Assembly (NCBI GenBank): GCA_037127315.1 | Contig: JBBBDQ010000227.1 | Location: forward strand, 1,223,501 to 1,287,500 | DNA: 64,000 bases | Origin: Ascarosepion bandense | Lineage: Eukaryota > Mollusca > Cephalopoda > Sepiida > Sepiidae | Direction of reading: 5' to 3' | Shown: one piece after another, positions 1 through 9,879 of the stretch | Layout: every line of letters begins with the position of its first letter | Numbering within the stretch: the first letter of the stretch is position 1 | Program-made: the position numbers and the translations under genes | The notes under the pieces: model-generated | Database searches by the model: none | What the model was told of the DNA's origin: nothing | Seen by the model: only the letters and a program-made list of their open reading frames with translations

Positions 1-444
1 AATAGGTCATCCAAGGATAAAGTAACCGAAGTCCATGAAAACCTATCGTGCCCATTGGGAGTAAAACTGAAGAAAATGAGCCATATTGATGGCTGAACAT
101 CGGTTTTTTTTTATCAAATTCGATAGAATATCGGGGGTATCGATTTCCGATATCGAGGAAAATGAATCCTCTGAGAAGATCTACTAAGGTTTGAGACTAA
201 AAGCTATAATTTTACCAAGTTAGAGCAAATTCTGCAGCAAGAACCTTGATAAATGGGCTGATCTTGACCAGACCTGATCGGATATCGGGTATCAATTTCC
301 AATATCGGAGAGAAGTCGGGAAAAAAATAAGTAGCCCATTACCTAACCGGAAGCCTAAAGTATATTTGTATGAAGTTTGGTGAGAATCGGATAAATATTA
401 TGGATTTGTATAAAGGGCATACAGACAGACAGACTGACAGACAG

Positions 445-475
<31 letters not shown>

Positions 476-480
476 TCTTG
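1..480 (-). mobile_element. Helitron-like remnant, runs off the window edge
   Basis: Read on the minus strand, this stretch matches the interior of the better Helitron copies at 29483, 34902 and 43858. Shared features are the segment starting aaggcaagat followed by (GT)n and (CTGT)n (about 420-485), the tatccgattctcac segment, and the ttttagtctca / ctcagaggatt block (about 165-205). Repeated gatatcggaaatcgatac motifs occur at 130-160 and 275-310. No Helitron terminus is visible here, so the ends are unknown. No Rep/helicase coding sequence is seen, so it would be non-autonomous or internally deleted. Confidence 0.6.
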
Positions 481-488
481 CCTTTTAT

Positions 489-1040
489 ATATATCTTCTT
501 CTATGTGACCTGTCCCTTCAGGACGTAGGCAAACATGGCTTTCTACGTTTCCATATCCCTGGTGGCTCTGAGCACGCCTTCTCCTGTTACACCATGCAAT
601 CCTCGTTCCATCACCCACCTTATTAGGTCCGTCAAATATGTTATCTGTTGCTTTCCCCTGTCTTTTTTCCCTTGTATCTGGCCTGTTAGTATCAGGTTCT
701 CCAGGCCCTCCTTCCTCATTGCGTGTCCCAGGAACTTCAGCTGTCTCTTCTTGATGCTCAGTATTAATTTTCTTTTTGTTTCCATCATTTCCAAGACCTC
801 ATCATTGCTCACATGCTCGATTCATGAGATTCGCAGCATCCTTCTGTAGAACCACATTTCAGTTGCTTCAAGTTTTTCCTTCGTTTTTGATGATATTATC
901 AGCATTCACTGTCATATTGTAGGACGGACATCACGTAGCAATCTTTCTAGTTTCCAGCGAAATAGTCCTGTTTCTTAATACTTTACTCAATTTCTGGAAT
1001 GCTTCCTTCGCCATGCCAATTCGCCATCGGATCTCTAGTT
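489..1040 (-). pseudogene. RTE-like LINE, C-terminal end of ORF2 (5' truncated)
   Basis: The minus frame at 543-812 encodes a basic segment with the run RKLILSIKKRQLKFLGHAMR, the characteristic region after the reverse-transcriptase domain in a non-LTR retrotransposon family that recurs through this window. Upstream, 813-1040 continues the same protein in broken frames (homologous to the IRRR...IAKDAFQKLSR region seen near 59620). The element ends at the left in a GAAGAAGA-type tail (about 489-500). No RT catalytic motifs are present. The family is called RTE-like from general resemblance; exact clade not established. Confidence 0.75.
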
Positions 1041-1079
1041 ATAATAACTGCAATCGATTTGTTTTGTTAAAATAATAGT

Positions 1080-1440
1080 TTTTTAAACTTTTCTCTTTCT
1101 TCTATCACCTATCCTTGGTCTTTCTCTTTCCTTCCTTCCACTCTCTTTGCATGATTTCCTTTTCTCTACTACTTGTTTCTTTCTTTCTTTTTTCTTTCTT
1201 TACCACTCCTTCTCGATTTATCTTTTCTTTTAACGCTGTTTTTATCATTTATTTTATCTTTATTTTTTTTTTTGCTTTCTTTCTTTATTTTGTTTATTTT
1301 TGTCTTTCTCGATTATATTTCTATCATTCTTTATTTCGATAATTCATTTCTTATTCTCTTTTCCTCCTTTTCTTTCCCAGTTCTGTCTCTACCTCTTGTT
1401 CATTGTCTTTCACTCTTTTTCTTTCTCTCACACATTCCTT
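1080..1440. repeat. Polypyrimidine (TTTC/TTCC-rich) tract
   Basis: About 360 bases almost entirely T and C on the plus strand, without a clean period. It produces long open frames rich in Phe, Leu and Ser that should not be read as membrane proteins. A poly(A) run follows at about 1481-1506. Confidence 0.9.
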
Positions 1441-1800
1441 AGTCGGAAATGATTAGATTTCACAAATCTTATCTTCCACAAAAAAAAAAAAAAAAAAAAA
1501 AAAAAATCAACATTCCAGATTGAACACCTTTTGAGTTTTTCGGTAATTCACGATTGGAATAGATTGGAAAAAATAAGAATATTGTTTGCTTTTTTTACGC
1601 ACCATTCCTGCAAATCGGTAACACAGCACCACAGACAAAAGAGGAAGAAGAAATGGTACCGCTGGTTTTGTCCGTAAAAAAATAAAAAAATAAAAATAAT
1701 GGTACAGTTTACGTTGAGATCGTTAAATCTAGATTTTTTCGTTATTCTTATAACACTATTATAAAGCTCAACGTTTGTATATTTCAGTCCAAAAGTCTGA

Positions 1801-1931
1801 ATATATATATATAGCGAGAGAGACTCCGACTGACACCAAATCGGTCGAGTTTCGACCCCGGCCAGAAGCAATTAGATGTCTAGCCACATTGATGAGCTGT
1901 GATACAGCGAAACAGGTTTGTATGTGAATGA
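1801..1931 (+). mobile_element. tRNA-derived SINE with hammerhead motif (diverged copy)
   Basis: A degenerate tRNA-like head has box B as gagtttcgacccc (about 1848-1860), followed by a hammerhead region at 1878-1931. The core is TTGATGA (1889-1895; first core C changed to T), stem II GCTGT/ACAGC is intact, and GAAA is at 1909-1912. The 3' arm of stem I has lost the terminal GAC. It is probably not cleavage-competent because of the core change. Confidence 0.75.
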
Positions 1932-2049
1932 TTAATATATTATGCGCTCATTACGATTGAGCTCTCTGAAGAGGAAAATTTGAAAAACAGTTATCACTTC
2001 TGCGATTTACGCGTTATTCTGCAGCAATGAATTGAGTTCTTCCGGTGAC

Positions 2050-2230
2050 TGGCGTGTGTATACACTGCTCGTATATAACACGCTAAAATTTCCCTTCTCT
2101 CATTCAATGGATTAAGAATTAGAGACTGACACCAAATCGGTCGAGTTTCGATCCCGGCTAGAAACAAGTAGATGTCTAGCCACACTGATGAGCTGTGATA
2201 CTGAGAAACAGGCTTGTATGTGGATGACAT
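2050..2230 (+). mobile_element. tRNA-derived SINE with hammerhead motif
   Basis: Second copy, about 250 bases downstream of the first. The upstream leader (gtatataacacgctaaaat) matches the leader of the copies at 42.1 kb and 26.9 kb. The tRNA-like head has box B gagtttcgatccc. The hammerhead region follows directly and a (TA)n tract comes after it. Box A is poorly preserved. Confidence 0.8.
2174..2228 (+). ncRNA. Hammerhead ribozyme motif (type I-like, short stem III)
   Basis: Stem I is CCACA (2180-2184) with TGTGG (about 2219-2223), five Watson-Crick pairs, closed further out by GTC/GAC. Core CTGATGA is at 2185-2191 and GAAA at 2205-2208. Stem III is the near-palindrome ACAGGCTTGT; the predicted cleavage nucleotide is the A just after it. 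Stem II is damaged: GCTGT faces ACTGA rather than ACAGC. Core and stem I are therefore good but stem II weak, so activity is doubtful. Confidence 0.7.
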
Positions 2231-2399
2231 ATATATATATATATGTATATATATATGTTTGTGCGGAGGAAGGTGTACACACAAAATTAAAATATCAATG
2301 AGACCTCATTTCAACTTAGCTGTTTACCAAAATTACACCAAAATATTTTGATGTACTAAAGAGTAAATTTATTCAATAAAATACGCCATTAGCTTCAAT

Positions 2400-3240
2400 T
2401 ACGCTTTACAGGCGATTTCTGAATATCTTGCAAAACTTTTAGCCGGTCTCCTTGTTTGAATTGGTGAATGGTTTCACAATACTTGCTTTCAGTTCATTTT
2501 TGTTGTTTTTTTTTTTGTTTTTTTTGCTCAACTGTGCCCCAACACATAATAATTAAGGGGTTTTAATCTGGAGTGTTAGATGGGCCAGATGTAAGAGTTG
2601 GTGTGGTTGCAGAAATTGTCTGACGGCCATTACTAGATTCTCCTCCTTGTGTAGCGTAGTTCAGAGTCAGTCAGTTAAAATCACTACCGGTTTCAACTGC
2701 GGCCAACAGACTACTTGGGAATCTCCTGCAACTTCTTTGGACGGTCTCCATGTTTAAGTTGGTAATCGCTGCCACAATCTTTACTTCAGTTCTTCATTGT
2801 TGTTATATAGACCTTTAGGGGTCTCTCGCTTAATTGCACCCCCATACATAATAACCAAGGAGGTTGTACTCAGTATTTTTTTCTCAGATATGATTGGGTT
2901 TTCTTGTATGATCAGCATGGTGCAGAGTTCTCTTGCTATACATAGAGTCTTCTAGCGTCCACACTCTTGACCCAGGCCAGCACTACATCCTTGAGGTATT
3001 TGAAGTAGACCTCCGTGTTGAGTCTTGTGTCTGTGGGAAGATAACTGCCGGCATAATGTTGACATCGTTAGTGATCACTCTAAATACCATGATGTTGACT
3101 AGATATATCGTCCAACTCTTTCCGAATCTTCTGTGCCGTCCTCAGACTGACATCCACGCTCCATGAAATGTTCGAATTGGAGCTTCCAGCACAAATGCCA
3201 AGCAGTACAGCATAGAGTTTTCAAATTTCTGAGGGAGCGA
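2400..3240 (-). pseudogene. Tc1/mariner-superfamily transposase relics, two fragments in tandem
   Basis: On the minus strand both 2400-2660 and about 2680-3240 resemble the C-terminal and middle parts of the transposase also seen at 49.2-49.5 kb and 62.5-63.0 kb. Shared pieces are a MVFRVI-like segment (near 3100), a VWTLEDS segment (near 2950), and the tail encoding repeated basic residues. The two fragments overlap in content, so they are two insertions or a duplication, not one gene. Many stops and frameshifts; no intact DDE triad. Confidence 0.6.
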
Positions 3241-3548
3241 ATTGTGTTATACTACTTTTTTCTCATACCGGTGCCCAGCTGATCCTATTATACTGTGCTC
3301 TGACAAATAAAAACAAACAACGCGCACGCGGGAACTTAAAAATATTAAATGACAATTTACCCATAGCACCTTATCTACACTCACACATTCGCACGCACGC
3401 GCACACATACGATCAAAAAGTATATCCGCACTTTTGTCAAAATATAGGTAATGTGATGATAATTTTTTACTTAATCTGAGATTAAAAACGCAAATTCGCT
3501 CAGCCGTAATTGATCTAGCAAAATCAGCTTGCCCAATGATTTTTTTAA

Positions 3549-3872
3549 TCATATCACCCCGAGCAAGGCGGTAACGCCACTGATGTGCAGGGGGCTACGT
3601 AAGAGTGAAAAGATTGGAAAAAAGAAAGCCGGAAACCACATCCTAAACAGGGAACAAGGGATGAGCCTCTACCCCTGTACAATAGACGTGGGTGGAGTGT
3701 GAACCGGGTGATAGTTTAGTCTATCTTCTCCAATTGAGAAAAAAAAATGAAAAAGAAAAAAAAAGAAAAGTGAAAAGATTGGAAAAGAGAAAGCCGGAAA
3801 CTACATCCTGAACAGGGAACAGGGGATGAGCCTATTCACCTGTACAATAGACGTGGGTGGAGTGTTAGTCAG
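3549..3872 (-). mobile_element. CR1-like LINE-tail element, tandem duplicate
   Basis: Read on the minus strand the unit at 3549-3730 ends in the tail gccttgctcggggtgatatg followed by A-rich sequence, the same 3' end as the CR1-like LINEs at 11.9, 36.9, 42.8 and 59.7 kb. Its 5' part (ggctcatcccttgttccctg...) is not LINE coding sequence. A second copy of that 5' part lies at about 3766-3872 without the tail. A full-length relative is at 54917-55095. It may be a SINE that captured a LINE tail or a LINE 3' UTR fragment. Confidence 0.55.
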
Positions 3873-4188
3873 GACTATTAATGATGAAGGAAAGGAAAAA
3901 AAATGGCTAAAACAAGTGTCAGTATCTTAATTTTTAAGATCTTAAAATGAAATGAAATTAACTTTTCATCCTTCGTTGAACAAACATCTGATTCATTAAA
4001 ATCATTTTTTGTTCCAAATTAAGAAAACATTTTTCATGCATTTATATAAAGGATTTCTTTTAAAAGATGAATAGAACAAAAAATAAAAAGTACAAACTCT
4101 ACTATTTAATTTATTTGAACTATTGTCATTTTGTTGCCATATTCACAGTATTTTGGTTATTGTACACTCCATCCTTCTTCAAATGATT

Positions 4189-4192
<4 letters not shown>

Positions 4193-4243
<51 letters not shown>
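4193..4243. repeat. (TA)n microsatellite
   Basis: Uninterrupted TA array directly abutting the inverted-repeat element at 4236-4640. Confidence 0.97.
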
Positions 4244-4247
<4 letters not shown>

Positions 4248-4640
4248 GTAAATGAGTTATACCGCAACGTAGGTTTTAACATTTCGATATTTACAATTCC
4301 TAGTTTTTCCATTTTTAAAACTCATGAACAGTGAATTTTTACGAACGCACGACCGGAATTTTCAGAATTAGGAAAATTTTGAAAATTTTTAGTTGTTTGA
4401 AAATTGCAGTCGCGCAATTGTAAAATATCCCAAATCGTGCTTTTGAAAAATGGATAAATCAATTATTATATATCGCCTGAATATACCGAAAGGTTGAAAC
4501 CTAGGTTGCAAAAATAACTAATTTCTAAATGAAAAAATATTAAAATGTTCTACCATATATATGTATTGAGCACTTTTTAATACAGCTGTGTACTGGAAAA
4601 ATTTAATTATGACCAAATCCTAACTGATTATATATATATA
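4236..4640. mobile_element. Inverted-repeat element with hammerhead-like modules (family B)
   Basis: The left arm (4262-4300, minus) and right arm (4472-4512, plus) are inverted copies of one module. The right arm reads CGC-CTGAATA-TACCGAAAGGTT-GAAA-CCTAGGTTGC. This parallels a hammerhead: core CTGANGA (here CTGAATA), stem ACC/GGT with a GAAA loop, GAAA, then the palindrome ACCTAGGT as a minimal stem III, and GC(G) able to pair with the CGC before the core. The outer segment ending attatgaccaaa recurs at 8768 and 26640. No protein coding. Other copies are 8768-9340 and 26388-26655. Confidence 0.6.
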
Positions 4641-4675
4641 TATATATATATATCTGTGTGTGTGTGTGTGTGTGT

Positions 4676-4872
4676 GTGTCAATAAATTCAGATAATTACA
4701 TTTCGTTGAATAGCTATTTCAGTGAGAAAACTCTCGCTTCATCAAAAACAATTCAAAACAAAAATTTAATAATTCAATTTATTTTTGTTTTTGATCTTTT
4801 TCGATGAAGCGAGAGTTTTCTCGTTGAAATAACTATTCAACGAAATGTAATTATCTGAATTTATTGACACAC
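4676..4872. mobile_element. Inverted pair of hammerhead-like modules (family E)
   Basis: Two arms of about 75 bases (4676-4752 and 4785-4872) are inverted copies flanking an AT-rich centre. In the right arm the core-like CGATGA (4802-4807) is followed by AGCGAGA-GTTT-TCTCGTT, a seven-pair stem with one G-U, then GAAA (4826-4829) and a near-palindrome. The left arm on the minus strand has TTGATGA (4739-4745), stem, GAAA (4717-4720) and ATAGCTAT. Both arms start next to TG/CA microsatellite sequence. Core position 1 is not C in either arm, so a functional ribozyme is unlikely. Confidence 0.55.
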
Positions 4873-5036
4873 ACAGAATTTAGAATTTATTGATATAATT
4901 TACATATTTGGCTCTGTAAAATAGATAATACTATTTACATTGAGCCTTTCACCTGGATCATTTTTAATCTTGATAAAATTTATATTAATAGGATCTGTTT
5001 TTTGATATTTTACCTATATACACTCCCTTAAATGAT

Positions 5037-5257
5037 TTGTTTGAACATTATTTTTGATCAATACTCGTATTTAAGTAAATATTCTGTTTATAATCAAACA
5101 GTATTATATATTTATTTCTACCGGCCTGATTATTTACGATAAATTTTTATTACTAAAATGTGTACCATTCGGCAGGATTTGAACCTGCGACCCCTATCTA
5201 CATAGGGGAAGCCACCAATTGATCTGGCGTGTCTTAGACTTCTCAACCACAAATGAC
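5037..5257 (-). mobile_element. tRNA-Leu-like SINE
   Basis: On the minus strand the head resembles a class II tRNA: box A-like tggttgagaagtctaag, an arm around cgccagatc, a long self-complementary variable arm (cccctat...ataggggt) and box B ggttcaaatcc. The body continues through aatggtacacattttag to a tail ending aataatgttcaaacaa near 5037. The long variable arm points to tRNA-Leu (or Ser) as ancestor. The head is separated from its relative at 46.3-46.7 kb mainly by a microsatellite in that copy. Confidence 0.75.
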
Positions 5258-5487
5258 CAACAGTCTGAACGACATCAAATCAAGCTTATATAACACAATA
5301 TTAATTCATCGTAATAAATATATCTGCTCTGAAATGTATCGTAATGTCAACAAATGTAGACATAAAGGAATAAATAATACATCTACCACTGCCACACAGA
5401 CAGACAACGAACATTATGAAGTTTTCGCTAGTCTTATTCTCTCATCAAAACGTCAGAGTTTTTGAGAGGACGAGCTTCTTGATTGTA

Positions 5488-5530
<43 letters not shown>

Positions 5531-5551
5531 GTGCAATCAAGAAGTGATTGA

Positions 5552-5642
5552 AATAATTTGTTTGAACATTATTTTTGATCGATAATCGTATTTAAGTAGA
5601 TATTCTGTTTATAATCAAACGGTATTATATATTTATTTCTAC
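5552..5642 (-). mobile_element. tRNA-Leu-like SINE, tail fragment
   Basis: Repeats the tail of the element at 5037-5257 (gaacattatttttgatcgat ... ttatttctaccgg) without the head; it is cut at 5642 by the SINE1 copy next to it. Confidence 0.75.
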
Positions 5643-5852
5643 CGGCAGTAAGTTGCCATTACTGGTTGCCAGCCAAGGCTATAGAACCCAATCTGTCCTG
5701 TTATTTAACCCATAATTGGAGGGAAGAGACGGATTAATACCTTTCCCATTTGCGCGTTTGTGAATACAAGAAATTCAACTGGAATTCGAACTCAGTTCCC
5801 CAGTTTCTCTTTCGAGCCGATATCCACTGCGCATAAAACGCACACTATTTAG
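5643..5852 (-). mobile_element. SINE1 copy, lacking its 3' third
   Basis: Minus-strand copy of the commonest SINE here (described at 61332-61637). The head end is at about 5852 (gcgttttatgcgcagtgg) and box B is gagttcgaattcc. The copy stops within the ggcaacttactg segment. A short related fragment (acccatagctagaaggtag...) lies at about 5883-5945. Confidence 0.85.
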
Positions 5853-6194
5853 ATAATAAATAGATATTTAGTGATATTAATTGACCCATAGCTAGAAGGT
5901 AGAAAAGGTGGGTTACTTTCCTTTGTGCATAAGTGAATTCGGCTCTTCGATTAACAATTCCGAGTCATTATACAATAAGCAACCTGCATATTCGAGCAAC
6001 TGGGATTTCCAAGCGGTGCTTATGTCACTAACACACAGGATGTTACTGGAAATCAAAGAGAATTGGATTTTCAAGGGAACTGGAAACACATTCCTAAAAA
6101 GAAACGAAAGGATTAACCTCTCTTATAGCTAAAAAAAACTGAAAAGGAGTGTGAACTGGACGATAGGTGATGCAGCAGAACTGACAATACGAAG

Positions 6195-6490
6195 GAGTTC
6201 AAAAATCTTTTTTCTTGTATCGAAAGAAATTTCTCTATTACTCAATACTTTGCATGGCTTTCGGAAGGTATCTTTTGCTTTACCCATGTCCTTTTGGATT
6301 TCAGTTTCGCAAATTCTGTGTTAAAACACTTCCCAGATATTTGAAATTTTGTACTTGTTTGTTTTTCCTATCTCTGATTTTTTTTTTATGTTGGGCACTT
6401 TCGTTTGCTCACAACCACGCTTTCCGTCTTCTTGCAAATGATAGTTACTTCGTTCTCGCTCTTTTAACTACACTCTTTTGCAGACTAATT
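6195..6490 (-). pseudogene. RTE-like LINE fragment
   Basis: Minus-strand translation in broken frames contains CKKTESVVVSKRKCP and KFQISGKCF-like pieces corresponding to the region between the YADD motif and the C-terminal domain of the RTE-like ORF2 (compare 59440-59600, where the same stretch encodes NCKKTNCMVISKK). Two frameshifts are needed and an A-run at about 6379 disrupts it. Neither end of the element is present. Confidence 0.65.
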
Positions 6491-6513
6491 GAAACAAATC
6501 GAATAGTGCCTTC

Positions 6514-6870
6514 CTAGGATTTTTCACATTTTCTCTGATCATGTATACATCGTCTCTTGGCGTTACTTTTCTTTACTGACCACATTTTCCATTTACCTTT
6601 TGGACTGATAGATTCAGTTTGTTTCTTTGCCTTGGTGAAATGACTGACAGTGGAAAGGCAAACAGCAGAAATATCCATGATCTTTCTGTAAGGTTTGCCA
6701 GTGTGTTCGTGCAGCGTTGTGATTTTCTTACGTTTCCTTGAAGTAACGTCTATCGCAGACAATGGTTGAAGGACAACTAATTGACCGTTTGGAGGTTATC
6801 AAAATATGACACAATCACGGATGAAACAATATTTTTCAATGCCGAAGAAATTTCATCAGACACATAGACA
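6514..6870 (-). pseudogene. Tc1-like transposase, N-terminal DNA-binding part
   Basis: The minus frame 6514-6762 (82 residues) reads TTLHEHTGKPYRKIMDISAV, then LSTVSHFTKAKKQTESISPK and a basic stretch. This is the paired-type helix-turn-helix DNA-binding arrangement of Tc1-like transposases, which would bind the element's terminal inverted repeats. The frame ends after a short basic tail; the catalytic DDE domain is absent, replaced on its downstream side by the RTE-like fragment at 6195-6490. About 100 bases upstream (6763-6870) may be the transposon's 5' leader, but I could not find a matching inverted repeat. Confidence 0.65.
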
Positions 6871-8095
6871 ATAGATTCATATTACTGCAAATGAGGAAAA
6901 ATGGAAATCAATTAATTACACCCTGTGACTCTAGTGGGTCTAAAACTGACTATATGGTAAAAGAAAGCAGTTGTTTCAATTAATTTAAACAAGGGTGTAT
7001 ATTTGTAAATATTTGCACAAGGGTGTACATTCTGTTGGAGTTCTTGTAGTTCCATTTCCATACTAATTATTGCTAGGATGTTCGTTTTCTGAACATGAAA
7101 CCAAAGTTCGAATCTCATCATAGTCGTTTTCTTAGGAAGGTATCTTGATGTTATTGGTCGGGTGGAGGTGATCCTATTGTGCAGGACCTTTTGAAAGTGC
7201 CTGAAACCCATATTCCGAGCTGACACAAGCCTTGTGAGTGAAATTGGGTTGACGGATTTATTTGGTATCCGTTGATGTTTGTTCTAACCCGAAGTCACAA
7301 GTCATCGTGACTGAGGGTTTTAGCGTGCTGATCTTATTCAAACTGTTGATCCTGTCAGATAATGCGCTCTCTCCCAGAAACTTTAATTATGGTCCGCTCA
7401 GCACAGTAACAGTGTAAACCTATAAGTAGGCTCTGCAGGCGTTTAACAAACACAAAGTTGCCTAAAGAGGCGACTGCAACAAGGATTGGCTAGCCGCCCT
7501 AATAAGCAGGCATTCTCGGATACGATTGGCCAGCCGTTAATAAGGAAAGCAAAAACAGAAGAGAAGGGAAGCATAAGAAAAACAGATACTATTAAAAAAA
7601 AGAAGCAAGAAATGAATCGATTGCAATTATTATATACCATTTCGGAAAAAAAATCTTGCAGCGATTTTGCTATCATAGTTTCGATATTACCCAGCTTTGT
7701 TTTTATAACACTATTTTTGCAGCAGCAAAATTACTTGTTTGTTTCTTTAAAATGGCATTTCGCCGTCGCCTCCTGGAAAAGGAAGCTGATATATCTGATT
7801 TTGAAATTGTTAACACAACACGTATCAGATTTAATTGGAGAGTCACTTCGGGGATATATTCTCTCTAAATATGAAAAGAGAAACAAGTACAAATTAAAGG
7901 ATTTATATAAAGTAGAAATACCCGTGAAAATCTTACTGTTTTCTATTTGAATTCTCTGATGAACCCTAATAATAACATAGCGAATTCAACCCAATAAAAT
8001 ATCCGTAAAATTACCCTTTCGCGTAGTTAAATATTTGAGCATAACAGCTTTGAGAATATATAGCAACAACAATAAATATAATTTCATTTCATTTT
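6871..8095. other. No recognised gene or repeat
   Basis: AT-rich sequence. Open frames at 6912-7226 (minus) and 7486-7950 (plus) have low-complexity translations with no motif I recognise. Nothing I can identify as a repeat. Confidence 0.5.
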
Positions 8096-8600
8096 GACGC
8101 ATTCCAGAAGCTAAGTTGAGTATTAAGAGACAAGAAAATTTCACTAGAAACCAAGAAGAAAGTACTGAATTGCTATGTTATGTCAGTTCTTCAATATGGC
8201 AGTGAATGCTGGACATTATAATCGAAGATGAAGGAAAAACCTGAAACGACTGAAATGTGGTTTTACAGAAGGATGCTGCGGTTATCAATGGTCGAGCATG
8301 TGATCAATGATGCGGTTTTGGAAAGGATGGAAACGAAAAGGAAATTAATACTGAGCATAAGGATGAGACAGCTAAAGTTCCTGGGTCATGCAATGAGGAA
8401 GGAGGACTTGGAGAACCTGATACTAAGAGGCGAGATAGAGGGAAGGAGAATCAGAGGAAAACAATGTGTACTTGACTGCCCTGAGGGGTTTGCGTGGTGT
8501 GACAGGAGAAAGCGTGCTAAGAGCCACCAGGGATAGGGAGACGTGGAAGGTCATGATCACCTATGTCCTGAAAGGACAAGACTCATAGAAGAAAAGGAAT
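8096..8600 (+). pseudogene. RTE-like LINE 3' end
   Basis: 5'-truncated copy starting at gacgcattccagaag (homologous to 59646). It encodes in shifting frames the post-RT region, then in frame from 8228 the segment ending with TEMWFYRRMLRLS and the RKLILSIRMRQLKFLGHAMR block, ending near 8536. The 3' end is aggacaagactcatagaagaaaag. It is the least damaged C-terminal end of this family in the window, with a frameshift only after residue ~85. It continues protein that breaks off at 59692 in the RT-bearing copy. Confidence 0.8.
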
Positions 8601-8628
8601 GTTTTACTAGTTAATATTACATTGAGAA

Positions 8629-8629
<1 letters not shown>

Positions 8630-8660
<31 letters not shown>
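8630..8660. repeat. (TA)n microsatellite
   Basis: TA array; another short one lies at about 8750-8768 directly before the element at 8768. Confidence 0.95.
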
Positions 8661-8662
<2 letters not shown>

Positions 8663-8767
8663 CAGTCAGTAAATGGCGAGGATAATCCAACAAGGTCAAC
8701 TTAATATAAAATATTAAGTGTTATATCCATATAGAGAGCTCAATGTATGTTATATATATATATATAT

Positions 8768-9338
8768 AGCTTTTGGTCATAATTAAATTAGACCATTGCC
8801 CAGTTGTATCAAAGAGTCCTCAATACGTCTATATTGTAGAGATTTTTTATATTTTTCAATTAGAAATGCGTTTTTCCGCAACCTAGGTTTCATCCTTTCA
8901 TATTTTCAAGTGTTTTATAATAATTGATTTTTCAAAGTTTTTCAAACGTACAACAGCGATATTTACGACTGCGCAACTGGGATTTTTAAACAACCGAAAT
9001 ATTTGAAAATTAGTGAGGAGATCTTAAAATATTTTCATCCAAGTTTGTATGATTCTAGGATTTATTTATAGGTGTGATTACGCCAGGACATTACTTCTAA
9101 TCTTACATTTAGTATATTTTGTGTTAATTACTAAATGATAGTTAATAATATAGACGTACGTGTTTTGACAAATTAAACATTTGAACAATTTTTACACATT
9201 TGATGTCGAGAGACGAAAATATTTATACGAACACAAGATAAAATAAATAAAATGTTGGAAAATCAGTTATTATAAATCGCTTGAAGATACCGAAGGGTTG
9301 AAACCTATGTTGCGGAAATAATTAATTTTCAAATCATG

Positions 9339-9340
<2 letters not shown>
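8768..9340. mobile_element. Inverted-repeat element with hammerhead-like modules (family B)
   Basis: Largest family B copy. The left arm on the minus strand carries TTGAAAA...GAAACCTAGGTTGCGG (8874-8910). The right arm on the plus strand carries CGC-TTGAAGA-TACCGAAGGGTT-GAAA-CCTATGTTGCGG (9278-9316). The interior (about 8920-9250) has no coding sequence. The outer left segment (ttttggtcataattaaatt) is the inverted counterpart of the right-hand flank of the other two copies. The right side runs into (TC)n then (TA)n. Confidence 0.6.
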
Positions 9341-9387
<47 letters not shown>

Positions 9388-9388
9388 G
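9340..9388. repeat. (TC)n(TA)n microsatellite
   Basis: TC array followed directly by a TA array. Confidence 0.95.
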
Positions 9389-9653
9389 ATGTAATGAATA
9401 TGTAATGAATATGCATACACCTTGGTTCCCCCTCACGAGAGGTCTACAGGTCTAGACTATTGGTCTACGTCTATTGACTACGCCTACGTATCAGGATACT
9501 GCATACGACGAGTACCGTACATTATATCTACGTACTAGATTGACCTACACGGCTACATTGGCCTAAAACACTTGCTACCTCGAATTAGATATATATCTCT
9601 TTCCGGAACATATCAATATATATACACGTATGTGTGTGCTGTGTGTGTGCGTG

Positions 9654-9699
<46 letters not shown>

Positions 9700-9712
9700 A
9701 ATTGAAACGACT

Positions 9713-9759
<47 letters not shown>

Positions 9760-9760
9760 G
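9654..9760. repeat. (GATA)n tetranucleotide array, two blocks
   Basis: Two runs of gata repeats separated by a short spacer (aaattgaaacgacta). In other frames these give repeated Tyr-Leu-Ser-Ile strings with no biological meaning. Confidence 0.97.
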
Positions 9761-9879
9761 AAAAGAGAGAGAAAGAAAGAGAGTGAATGAGAGAAAAGAG
9801 GTCAAAAGCGGTAAAATGATTTCGTGCGAACAGTTTCGTCCCTTGACGCGTTTCGGAATAAAATTATCATGCTGAGGCA

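Noticed and set aside
1115..1442. Phe/Leu-rich open frames resembling membrane segments
   Set aside because: Polypyrimidine DNA always gives Phe, Leu and Ser codons.
5460..5500. Another TTGATGA...GAAAAC ribozyme-like pattern near 5410-5455
   Set aside because: No stem can be drawn between the two words, and the sequence belongs to a low-complexity flank.
7486..7950. 154-residue open frame, among the longest in the window
   Set aside because: No known motif, AT-biased composition, and no related copy elsewhere in the window. Could be chance.
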